From: an uncultured Candidatus Saccharibacteria bacterium
GTDB lineage: Bacteria; Patescibacteriota; Saccharimonadia; Saccharimonadales; Saccharimonadaceae
Direction: 5' to 3'
DNA: 5,410 nucleotides
Assembly (NCBI GenBank): GCA_915070155.1
Contig: CAJZFK010000053.1
Span: 1 to 5,410 of the forward strand
Below are positions 1 to 5,377 of this stretch, one piece after another (positions within the stretch are counted from its first letter, which is position 1; the number at the start of each line of letters is the position of its first letter). Made by a program: the position numbers and the translations under genes. The notes beneath the pieces were generated by a model that searched no databases, was not told the DNA's origin, and worked only from the letters and a program-made list of their open reading frames with translations.

Positions 1-149
1 TGAGAGTTTTTTGCTAATTCCAAGGCTTCAATAGACAGTACGAATGACGCCAATAGCCCTAATCCACTGCCGACAAGCATTACAAATGCCGCCAAATTTT
101 GCTTTTTCAAATCTTCGTGAAATAACCAGTTTTTGATTTTACTAAACAT
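1..149 (-). CDS. N-terminal part of a membrane protein, probably VKOR (vitamin K epoxide reductase) family; cut by the window edge
   Basis: Only the first 49 codons are present; the frame is open to base 1, so the gene continues outside the window. The protein starts MFSKIKNWLFHEDLKKQN, a short charged cytoplasmic-type leader, followed by a hydrophobic helix at about residues 19-40 rich in Gly, Leu, Val and Ala, and then the segment SIEALELAKNS. A first membrane helix ending in an 'S/T-I-E' segment just before an extracytoplasmic loop resembles bacterial VKOR-family proteins, which reoxidise a thioredoxin-like partner for disulfide bond formation. The catalytic cysteines would lie further on and cannot be seen, so the family call is tentative. 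The ATG overlaps the end of the preceding thioredoxin-like gene by 8 bases and has a GTGAG ribosome-binding site at 155-159, 5 bases upstream. Another small membrane protein with one or more helices remains possible. Confidence 0.5.
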   Translation of the reverse strand, partial: MFSKIKNWLFHEDLKKQNLAAFVMLVGSGLGLLASFVLSIEALELAKNS

Positions 150-399
150 AAAAACTCACTTCGCTAATTGTTGGTAGCGGCAAGCCGCGCCAAAGGTTTT
201 GCAGTTGACCGCTATCACTCAATGCGATAATTGTTGGATATTCCACAATGTCATACACTTCGCAAAAATTATTACCTTCTGCAGAATCAGGACTCATTTC
301 CTCTAAAACCCGACCGGTTTGTCGACTAAAATCACGCAAAAAGTCTGAAACTTGACGCGCATAATCGCTTTCTGAACGATAAATCACAACTACTCGCAT
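142..399 (-). CDS. small thioredoxin-fold protein without a CxxC motif
   Basis: This 85-residue protein reads as a minimal thioredoxin/glutaredoxin fold: first strand RVVVIYR (2-8), helix (about 12-27), second strand near 30-35, then EYPTIIAL (53-60) carrying the cis-proline motif typical of thioredoxins at Pro55-Thr56, and a last strand with LWRGLP (69-74). Where the redox CxxC should follow strand one, the sequence is SESDYAR, so there is no active-site cysteine pair. The only cysteine is Cys46. No signal peptide or membrane helix is seen, so it should be cytoplasmic. Its start codon overlaps the nrdR stop (TAATG) and its end overlaps the next gene by 8 bases, so it is probably translated together with both. 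A binding or scaffolding role rather than a dithiol reductase role is an inference. The fold call rests on pattern, not on a profile search. Confidence 0.6.
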   Translation of the reverse strand: MRVVVIYRSESDYARQVSDFLRDFSRQTGRVLEEMSPDSAEGNNFCEVYDIVEYPTIIALSDSGQLQNLWRGLPLPTISEVSFYV

Positions 400-854
400 T
401 ATAATTCCCGCTCGCCCTTACTGCGTCGCTTTGCTAAAATCTCCACAAAATCATCCAGCGTCTTAAACTCGTAAAAAACGCTAGCAAAACGAACATACGC
501 CACTTCGTTGCGCTTTTCTAGCTCGTCCAAAACTTGATCACCAATCTGTTTTGACGTAACTTCCGATTCGCCCAGCGCGTATAAAGAGTCTTCAACCGCC
601 GTAATGATATTATCAACCTCCTCGTCAGACTTAAAGAATTTTCCAACCGAACGGCGTGTAGAATTCGCCAATTTCACCCGGTCAAACAGCTCACGATCAC
701 CATTTTTCTTTATCACCGCTAGGTTCGGTTTTTCAACTCGCTCATACGTAGTAAATCGCTTGCCATCTGGAGTTTCTCTACGACGTCGAATTGCGGCACC
801 GTCAGAAACTTCGCGTGATTCAATAACGCGACTATTGCCGATATTAAACACCAT
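399..854 (-). CDS. nrdR: NrdR-like regulator of ribonucleotide reductase genes, lacking the zinc-ribbon cysteines
   Basis: NrdR proteins repress ribonucleotide reductase genes, sensing ATP/dATP through an ATP-cone and binding DNA through an N-terminal zinc ribbon. This 151-residue protein matches the family over its length: SRVIESRE (8-15), IRRRRE (22-27), RFTTYERVE (33-41), an ATP-cone from about 46 to 134 beginning LAVIKKNGDRELFD, and the signature VAYVRFASVFYEF (118-130). The family normally has CxxC near residues 3-6 and another near 31-34. Here these positions read MVFNIGNS and RETPDGKRF, with no cysteine anywhere in the protein, and each knuckle is also shorter. A wrong start is not the cause: upstream in frame there is a TGA at 903-905 with no Met or Cys in between, and AAGGAG lies 8 bases before the ATG. 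The gene starts 5 bases after ftsZ. DNA binding by a metal-free N-domain is inferred from the retained arginine-rich segment. Confidence 0.88.
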   Translation of the reverse strand: MVFNIGNSRVIESREVSDGAAIRRRRETPDGKRFTTYERVEKPNLAVIKKNGDRELFDRVKLANSTRRSVGKFFKSDEEVDNIITAVEDSLYALGESEVTSKQIGDQVLDELEKRNEVAYVRFASVFYEFKTLDDFVEILAKRRSKGEREL

Positions 855-859
855 TTTAT

Positions 860-2053
860 CTACTCCTTGTTCTTCTTTCGTCGTCTCAGAAATGCCGGTG
901 TATCATCCTCATCATCGTCAGCTTCAACTGTTGGATTTTCCCAAATATTAGTCTCTGGTTCAGTCGCAAAACTTTCGGCAGATTCTTCCTTGTCCAACTC
1001 TAGGTCAATATTTTTAACCATTTCGTCATCAACTTCTGTTTCGGCAGGTTTCGTGTCGTCGCCTACAGTCAAGCTAACTTCCTGCTGGCGGAATGTATCG
1101 CTATCAAATCCTGTCGCAATCACCGTAATAACCAGCTCGTCTTCCATTTCTGGCTTCAAAGTCGCGCCAAAAATAATGTTGGCGTTCGGGCTAACAGCGC
1201 TAGTAATAATTTCTGCGGCTTCCTGAATTTCTGCCATACTCATATCGTAGCCGCCAGTTACATTGAATAGCACACCCTTGGCGCCATCAATCGACACCTC
1301 AATTAAAGGACTTTCAATAGCTTGTTGCGCCGCCTGAACCGCTCGGTCATCACCGCTCGCTCGCCCAATTCCCATCAAAGCTGAACCGGCATTACTCATA
1401 ATCGCCTTAACATCGGCAAAGTCAAGGTTAATCAAACCATGCTCAGTAATCAGTTCAGAAATACCTTGAACACCCTGCCTTAAAACATCATCGGCAATCT
1501 TAAATGTTTCTAGTAGCGGCGTTCGGCGATCAATAGTTTGCAACAATCTGTCATTTGGAATAGTAATCAAGGTATCAACCTCGCGTCCCAAGTGAGAAAT
1601 CGCCCAATCCGCGTTAACTCGACGCTTTTCACCCTCAAAGCTAAACGGTCGAGTTGCCACGCCAACCACCAAAATACCAAGCTCGCGTGCCACTTCTGCC
1701 ACAACATAACCAGCACCAGAACCAGTTCCACCACCAGCGCCAATTGTTACAAATACCATATCCGCACCTTCTAACGCTTCTCTAATTTCGTCACGAGATT
1801 CATTAGCTGCAGCCTCGCCAACAGTAGGGTCGGCACCAGCGCCCAAACCATTAGTTGCGTCACGACCAAGATGAATTTTTATGTCAGCCTTCGAATTATG
1901 CAACGCCTGGGCGTCCGTATTCATAGCAATGAACTGAACGCCAGTTAGGCCGGCGTCTTTCATTCGGTTAATAGCTGAGCCACCAGCGCCGCCGACACCG
2001 ACGACCTTTATGCTGGCAAATGTTTGAACTTCACTTGGTTGTATTTGCGGCAT
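860..2053 (-). CDS. ftsZ: cell division protein FtsZ (tubulin-like GTPase)
   Basis: FtsZ polymerises with GTP into the Z-ring at mid-cell and recruits the division machinery. The 397-residue protein has the full family pattern: KVVGVGGAGGSAINRM (16-31), NTDAQAL (45-51), the GTP-binding tubulin signature GGGTGSG (107-113), TRPFSFEG (134-141), and the T7 loop NLDFAD (209-214) with the catalytic Asp211 and Asp214. After the globular part (to about 322) comes an acidic, low-complexity linker of roughly 60 residues. The protein ends in the conserved C-terminal peptide TPAFLRRRKKNKE, which in other bacteria binds FtsA; the basic tail corresponds to the variable C-terminal segment. Length and motifs are normal for the family. 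It follows ftsA by 37 bases and has GAGGG at 2059-2063, 5 bases before the ATG. Beyond co-transcription with ftsA, a weak promoter may lie in the intergenic gap. Confidence 0.98.
   Translation of the reverse strand: MPQIQPSEVQTFASIKVVGVGGAGGSAINRMKDAGLTGVQFIAMNTDAQALHNSKADIKIHLGRDATNGLGAGADPTVGEAAANESRDEIREALEGADMVFVTIGAGGGTGSGAGYVVAEVARELGILVVGVATRPFSFEGEKRRVNADWAISHLGREVDTLITIPNDRLLQTIDRRTPLLETFKIADDVLRQGVQGISELITEHGLINLDFADVKAIMSNAGSALMGIGRASGDDRAVQAAQQAIESPLIEVSIDGAKGVLFNVTGGYDMSMAEIQEAAEIITSAVSPNANIIFGATLKPEMEDELVITVIATGFDSDTFRQQEVSLTVGDDTKPAETEVDDEMVKNIDLELDKEESAESFATEPETNIWENPTVEADDDEDDTPAFLRRRKKNKE
863..868 (-). promoter_or_regulatory. Shine-Dalgarno site of nrdR, inside the end of ftsZ
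   Basis: AAGGAG on the minus strand lies 8 bases before the nrdR ATG and within the last codons of ftsZ. It supports the start at 854, and so the conclusion that the NrdR N-terminus really lacks its cysteines. Confidence 0.78.
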
Positions 2054-2058
2054 ATATT

Positions 2059-2063
2059 CCCTC
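2059..2063 (-). promoter_or_regulatory. Shine-Dalgarno site of ftsZ
   Basis: On the minus strand the sequence before the start is AAGAGAGGGAATAT followed by ATG. The GAGGG core lies 5 bases upstream of the start codon and supports this start. It contrasts with ftsA, which has no such site. Confidence 0.7.
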
Positions 2064-2080
2064 TCTTAATCCTTACATAA

Positions 2081-2086
2081 AGTATA
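2081..2086 (-). promoter_or_regulatory. possible -10 box of a weak ftsZ promoter
   Basis: In the 37-base ftsA-ftsZ gap the minus strand reads TATACT, one mismatch from the TATAAT consensus. Transcription from it would begin about 20 bases before the ftsZ ATG and keep the GAGGG site in the leader. No good -35 box is found 16-18 bases upstream, inside the end of ftsA, and the region is AT-rich, so a chance match is quite possible. Confidence 0.25.
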
Positions 2087-2090
2087 TCAT

Positions 2091-3317
2091 TTATTTAAAT
2101 CTAGCGAAAATATTTTTGAGTAAACCGCCAGCTTTTTTAGTGACATCATTTGCGCCAACTATCGGTTTTACCTGCTGCGAAATACCCATAGAGTCGATCA
2201 ACATCAGACCAACCGCAGCCGAAAATTCCGCGCCTTTCACTTCATCGCTAACTCCGCTATAGCCAGCCGGAACACCCAAGCGTGCCGCCACACTCAATTG
2301 ATCTTTCGTAAACTCCACCATACCCTTGACTTTCGCCGCACCGCCAACCAGCACAACGCCGCTCGGCAGCTTTCCTAATCGTCCAGCCCGCTTCAGTTCT
2401 TTAGCAATCGCCTCAAAAATCTCTTCGTATCGCGCTTGAACTATTTCATCAATTTCTTCTTGATTAAACTTGTACGTCTGCTTTTCAACCTTCGTCTCAA
2501 CTTCGCCCAAAACGTCGCCACCAAATCTCGCGTGTGCCAATTTCACAACTTCCGCAATTTCCGGATCCGTCCTGAGCCCAATAGCCAAATCGTTCGTTAC
2601 ATTCTGACCGCCCATTGGGATAACCGCCAGATGTTGCAAATCGCCCTCTTCGTAAATGGCAATTCCTGTAGTTGCCGCACCAAAATCAATCACCGCAACG
2701 CCATTTTCACGCTGACTTTCCGTAAGAACGGATTGAGCTGCCGCCAAAACCGATGGAACAACGGACACAGCCTCAACCTTAGCCATTTCCGCCGACTTCT
2801 GTAAATTAGTAATGTGTGGAACCAAACCAGACACGACATTCGCCCTAATTTCCAGACGCGCGCCAGTCATACCAATTGGATCTTTAATATTATCCTGACC
2901 ATCCAGCCTATACGCGTGCGCAATAATATCTAAAATCTCTCTATTCTGCGGCACTTTTCCAGTTGTAGCAACTTCCTCCAGCCTCAATATATCATCATGA
3001 GTGACTTCATTATTAACAGTCCCAACGGTAATCATTCCGTCGGCTTTTGTACTCAATAAATGAGATCCGTTAATACTCAATGTGGCTGCGTTAATCTGAT
3101 GACCGCTCATTCGCTCAGCTGGCTCCAAAGCATTATCAATAGCCTCAGCTGGGCCGCTCAAATTCGTTACAGTCCCCTTTCGCATTCCGCTATTCGGCGC
3201 TTCACCGACGCCAACAATTTTTGGCGCACCATTTTCTGCGTCAATATAACCAACGACACAGCGCACGTTTTTCGTGCCAATATCAATTCCTACCACATAT
3301 CGAGATTGCTCCTGCAT
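2091..3317 (-). CDS. ftsA: cell division protein FtsA (actin-like membrane anchor of FtsZ)
   Basis: FtsA is an actin-family ATPase that tethers FtsZ filaments to the inner face of the membrane. The 408-residue protein shows the actin-fold nucleotide motifs in order: phosphate-1 VVGIDIGTKNVRCVVG (8-23), phosphate-2 VIDFGAATTGIAIY (209-222), and the adenosine motif GVVLVGGAAKVKGM (320-333). The FtsA-specific 1C (SHS2-type) domain fits about residues 85-165. The last dozen residues, GGLLKNIFARFK (397-408), form a likely amphipathic helix with Leu, Ile and Phe on one side and Lys/Arg on the other, the usual membrane-targeting sequence. Length is close to the family norm of about 420. It is the first gene after the promoter at 3325-3354. 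The ATG lies 7 bases from the -10 box and there is no Shine-Dalgarno site, so its mRNA is probably leaderless. The start is fixed by the phosphate-1 motif, which begins a few residues later. Confidence 0.97.
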   Translation of the reverse strand: MQEQSRYVVGIDIGTKNVRCVVGYIDAENGAPKIVGVGEAPNSGMRKGTVTNLSGPAEAIDNALEPAERMSGHQINAATLSINGSHLLSTKADGMITVGTVNNEVTHDDILRLEEVATTGKVPQNREILDIIAHAYRLDGQDNIKDPIGMTGARLEIRANVVSGLVPHITNLQKSAEMAKVEAVSVVPSVLAAAQSVLTESQRENGVAVIDFGAATTGIAIYEEGDLQHLAVIPMGGQNVTNDLAIGLRTDPEIAEVVKLAHARFGGDVLGEVETKVEKQTYKFNQEEIDEIVQARYEEIFEAIAKELKRAGRLGKLPSGVVLVGGAAKVKGMVEFTKDQLSVAARLGVPAGYSGVSDEVKGAEFSAAVGLMLIDSMGISQQVKPIVGANDVTKKAGGLLKNIFARFK

Positions 3318-3324
3318 AAGCTCT

Positions 3325-3347
3325 ATTATACAGGTTATGTCTATAAT
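3325..3347. repeat. imperfect palindrome overlapping the ftsA -10 box
   Basis: ATTATA (3325-3330) and TATAAT (3342-3347) form a perfect 6-base inverted repeat around an 11-base centre, covering the -10 box and part of the promoter spacer. It could be an operator for a dimeric regulator, but both arms are AT-rich and one arm is the -10 consensus itself, so chance is a fair alternative. Confidence 0.25.
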
Positions 3348-3354
3348 TTGGCAA
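3325..3354 (-). promoter_or_regulatory. sigma70-type promoter of the ftsA-ftsZ-nrdR unit, predicted leaderless
   Basis: On the minus strand TTGCCA (3354 down to 3349; five of six match TTGACA) and a perfect TATAAT (3330 to 3325) are separated by 18 bases. Only 7 bases, AGAGCTT, lie between the -10 box and the ftsA ATG. A standard start site 7-8 bases after the -10 box falls on the base before the ATG or on the A of the ATG itself, leaving no room for a ribosome-binding site. The promoter fills the map-ftsA gap. Confidence 0.82.
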
Positions 3355-3364
3355 GTGAATTAGC

Positions 3365-4132
3365 CTAAAGCTTTGTCAGAATCTCAGCGCCAGTTTCGGT
3401 AATCAATACTGTATGCTCAAAATGCGCACCCAGGCTGCCGTCTTTCATACTAATTGTCCAGCCATCGCTGTCGGTAATAATTTTCTCACCGCCCAAGCTC
3501 GCCATCGGTTCAATTGCAATTGTGTCGCCAGCGTGCAAAATCGGACCAGTTCCTCGCCTGCCGTAATTCGGAATTTCTGGCTCCATATGCATACTCAGCC
3601 CCACGCCATGACCAACTAGTTCACGGATTATACCAAGTTTAGCCTTCTTCAGTACAGCTTCCACTCCCGCTGAAATATCGCCAACTCGCGTTCCATCGCC
3701 AGTTATCGCGTCAATTCCAGCGTATAAACTCTGTTCTGTTGCGTGCAATAAATGTTTCTTCGCGCCCTTAGGCTCTTCATCGACAATCATAGTAAAAGCA
3801 CTATCCGTCTTCATTCCACGATAGCCAATTACCAAATCGAAACTGACTACGTCGCCCTTTTCAAAAATATATTCGGTCGGTAAAGAATGTACCAACTGCT
3901 CGTTCGTCGATATACAAATTACTCCCGGGAATTTCACTTCGTCCGTAAGATAAGTCGCCTCTGCGCCAAAATCTTTAATTCGCTTGGCTACAAAATCATT
4001 AGCGTCCAATTCACTCATTCCAGCCGTTACGAATTTTTTCAATTCATCATAAATTGTCGCAAGCATCTTGCCGCATTCGCGCATATCTTTCATCTGTTGC
4101 GGAGTTTTTTCTCCAGTGATCAATTGACTCAT
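3365..4132 (-). CDS. map: methionine aminopeptidase, type I
   Basis: This cytoplasmic metalloenzyme removes the initiator methionine from new proteins. The 255-residue protein has the pita-bread fold with all five metal ligands in family order: Asp99 (VSFDLVIGYRG), Asp110 (KTDSAFT), His175 (GHGVG), Glu208 (IAIEPM) and Glu239 (AHFEHTVLIT). The substrate-contacting histidines are also present: His82 in LVHSLP and His182 in SMHMEP. The C-terminal DGWTISMKDGSLGAHFEHT-like block is typical of type Ia enzymes, and there is no N-terminal zinc-finger extension. One small variation is HMEP where many homologues have HEEP. Its ATG overlaps the adk stop as ATGA, and GAGGG at 4139-4143 lies 6 bases upstream, so translation is likely coupled to adk. 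The adk-map pairing is the one found in the spc ribosomal-protein operon of many bacteria, here without secY. Confidence 0.97.
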   Translation of the reverse strand: MSQLITGEKTPQQMKDMRECGKMLATIYDELKKFVTAGMSELDANDFVAKRIKDFGAEATYLTDEVKFPGVICISTNEQLVHSLPTEYIFEKGDVVSFDLVIGYRGMKTDSAFTMIVDEEPKGAKKHLLHATEQSLYAGIDAITGDGTRVGDISAGVEAVLKKAKLGIIRELVGHGVGLSMHMEPEIPNYGRRGTGPILHAGDTIAIEPMASLGGEKIITDSDGWTISMKDGSLGAHFEHTVLITETGAEILTKL

Positions 4133-4686
4133 TTTACACCCTCAACAATGCCGCGGCTAACTAATTCTTTCTCAATTTCATCATGAACTTGACCAACAGT
4201 TCCAACGCCGCTCATATGTACAATTGGAACACCGTTTTCATTTAGATAATCCAGAATTGGGTAAATTTCACCTCGATAAATACTGAGTCGCTTGTCAATT
4301 GCTTCAGGCGTGTCGTCAACTCGACCGCGAACCCTCAAACGCTCCAGAATTTCATCGCGCGGAACTTCCAGCACAATCACCAACTTAACATCTTTTCCGT
4401 GATGTGAACGCGACTCAATCAGCCATTTAGCCTGTTCTAATTGCCTTGGATAACCATCCAGAATTACGCCATTAATATCTTTGGCTTTATTAAGGGCCTC
4501 GCCCATCAAACCGTTGATAATTTCCATCGGTACCAGTTCGCCAGATTGCATACGATGAATCAATTCGCCATCGTGAGTATCGCGCAACAACTGTCCGGCA
4601 CTAAGCCAACGCCAACCGTGTCGTGCCGCTAAAATTTGCCCCTGCACACTCTTACCAGCACCCGCCGGCCCAAAAAATACAATCAT
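4129..4686 (-). CDS. adk: adenylate kinase family nucleoside monophosphate kinase, short-lid form
   Basis: Adenylate kinase interconverts ATP + AMP and 2 ADP in the cytoplasm. This 185-residue protein has a P-loop GPAGAGKS (6-13), an NMP-binding segment LSAGQLLRD (28-36) with Arg35, the LDGYPRQ motif (76-82) with Arg81, and a short lid, RLRVRGRVDDTPEAIDKRL (116-134), without the zinc-finger insertion. Several normally strict positions differ: the P-loop is GPAGAGKSVQ rather than G-x-PGAGKGTQ, the STGD segment is SAGQ, and DGFPRT is DGYPRQ. The catalytic arginines appear to be kept, so an active kinase is expected, but the monophosphate preferred cannot be read from the sequence. It lies 8 bases after yqeY, with a full AGGAGG site overlapping the yqeY stop, and its TGA overlaps the map ATG. 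Its position next to map favours adenylate kinase over UMP/CMP kinase. Confidence 0.87.
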   Translation of the reverse strand: MIVFFGPAGAGKSVQGQILAARHGWRWLSAGQLLRDTHDGELIHRMQSGELVPMEIINGLMGEALNKAKDINGVILDGYPRQLEQAKWLIESRSHHGKDVKLVIVLEVPRDEILERLRVRGRVDDTPEAIDKRLSIYRGEIYPILDYLNENGVPIVHMSGVGTVGQVHDEIEKELVSRGIVEGVK

Positions 4687-4690
4687 TTTT

Positions 4691-4696
4691 CCTCCT
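4691..4696 (-). promoter_or_regulatory. Shine-Dalgarno site of adk
   Basis: A complete AGGAGG lies 4 bases before the adk ATG on the minus strand and overlaps the yqeY TAG stop. It is the strongest ribosome-binding site in the window. It shows that the organism uses the standard anti-Shine-Dalgarno, so its absence before rpsU and ftsA is meaningful. Confidence 0.85.
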
Positions 4697-5153
4697 ATTT
4701 TGTGAGTTTTTCTTTAACAATTTTTGCCACCAACGCGCCATCCGCAGCATTGCCGACTTTACTTTTTACCGCGCCAATAACTTGTCCCATTTTCTGAATT
4801 GAGACATCGTCCATACCCGCAATAACTTCTTCTACAATCTTTGAGATTTCCGCTTCGCCAAGTTGCTCTGGCAAAAATTCTCGTAAAATTTCCGCTTCTT
4901 TTTCTTCAGGTTCCGCCAACTCCGCACGGTCATTCTTTCGATATAAATCCGCACTTTCGACGCGCTTTTTCACTTCTCGAGCAACGACTTTTTCAATTTC
5001 AGCATCATCCAAGCCGTCTTCTCGCTTGCCCAAAGAAACTTCTTCGTTTAAGATTGCTGCCTTTAGATTACGCAAAACATCACCACGAAAACGATCGCCG
5101 CTCAATAGAGCGGCTTTCATTTCACTAGTAATGCGCTCTTTTAGCGCAGACAT
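4695..5153 (-). CDS. yqeY: GatB/YqeY domain protein
   Basis: The 152-residue protein matches the stand-alone YqeY family, related to the C-terminal helical tRNA-binding part of GatB in the Asp/Glu-tRNA amidotransferase. It is almost entirely helical and highly charged. The N-terminal bundle begins LKERITSEMKAALLSGD, followed by LRNLKAAILNEEV (28-40). The family's EKEAEILREFLPEQL block lies at 84-98. The C-terminal domain carries KMGQVIGAVKSKVGNAADG (121-139), corresponding to the usual MGxVMGxLxxKxxGxADG motif, and ends with KIVKEKL. Length is typical (about 150). The exact role of YqeY is not settled; an effect on tRNA-dependent amidation or other tRNA chemistry is inferred from the GatB homology. 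The ATG overlaps the rpsU stop as TAATG with a GGGGTG-type site upstream, and rpsU-yqeY adjacency is common in bacteria. Confidence 0.94.
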   Translation of the reverse strand: MSALKERITSEMKAALLSGDRFRGDVLRNLKAAILNEEVSLGKREDGLDDAEIEKVVAREVKKRVESADLYRKNDRAELAEPEEKEAEILREFLPEQLGEAEISKIVEEVIAGMDDVSIQKMGQVIGAVKSKVGNAADGALVAKIVKEKLTK

Positions 5154-5368
5154 TAACGCACCCCTAGGCGCATTTTTGCCGTTTTTTCAGCTCGTCGCTC
5201 GCGGCGAATAATAGCTTTTTTACGACGCTCGGTCTTTGAAATTGGTTTTTCAAAACGCATAACGCTCTTAGCGCGAGCCAAAACACCGCTTTGCAAAACC
5301 CTGCGGTTGAAACGACGAATGATATTTTCGTTCGCTTCCTTCTGATCTTTACGTGTTACTTGTACCAT
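5153..5368 (-). CDS. rpsU: 30S ribosomal protein bS21
   Basis: bS21 is a small basic protein of the 30S platform near the 3' end of 16S rRNA, where it aids mRNA engagement during initiation. The 71-residue protein has the family pattern: NIIRRFNRRVLQSGVLARAKSVMRFEKP split across two helices (15-42), then a long Arg/Lys-rich C-terminal helix (46-67) that contacts rRNA. Size is normal (E. coli 71 residues). It is first in its transcription unit and its ATG lies 9 bases after a perfect -10 box with no Shine-Dalgarno sequence, so the transcript should have a leader of about 0-3 bases. No alternative in-frame start fits the family N-terminus better. Its stop shares a base with the yqeY start. Confidence 0.97.
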   Translation of the reverse strand: MVQVTRKDQKEANENIIRRFNRRVLQSGVLARAKSVMRFEKPISKTERRKKAIIRRERRAEKTAKMRLGVR

Positions 5369-5377
5369 ACTGCAAAC

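Noticed and set aside
855..905. A longer NrdR N-terminus, or a frameshift, that would restore the zinc-ribbon cysteines
   Set aside because: The in-frame upstream codons encode no Cys or Met before a TGA at 903-905, this stretch is the coding end of ftsZ including its conserved C-terminal peptide, and the motifs flanking both lost knuckles stay in one frame.
604..951. Plus-strand open frame of 115 codons
   Set aside because: It is antisense to nrdR and the end of ftsZ, both clearly coding, and resembles no protein family.
867..1226. Plus-strand open frame of 119 codons, serine-rich
   Set aside because: It lies wholly opposite ftsZ, has low-complexity composition mirroring the acidic FtsZ linker codons, and shows no promoter or ribosome-binding site; a shadow frame.
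2436..2804. Plus-strand open frame of 122 codons, opposite ftsA
   Set aside because: It lies within a well-conserved ftsA reading frame, its product looks like a random antisense translation, and no start signals are seen.
3342..3347. Plus-strand TATAAT as a promoter divergent from ftsA
   Set aside because: No -35-like box lies 16-18 bases upstream on the plus strand and no plausible plus-strand gene follows.
3318..3364. Possible terminator between map and ftsA
   Set aside because: There is no GC-rich stem followed by a T-run on the minus strand; the only inverted repeat is the AT-rich one over the ftsA promoter.
4129..4132. Use of UGA as a sense codon (glycine), as in some Patescibacteria
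   Set aside because: adk ends on TGA exactly where map begins (ATGA overlap), and the conserved glycines of FtsZ, FtsA and Adk are read from normal glycine codons.
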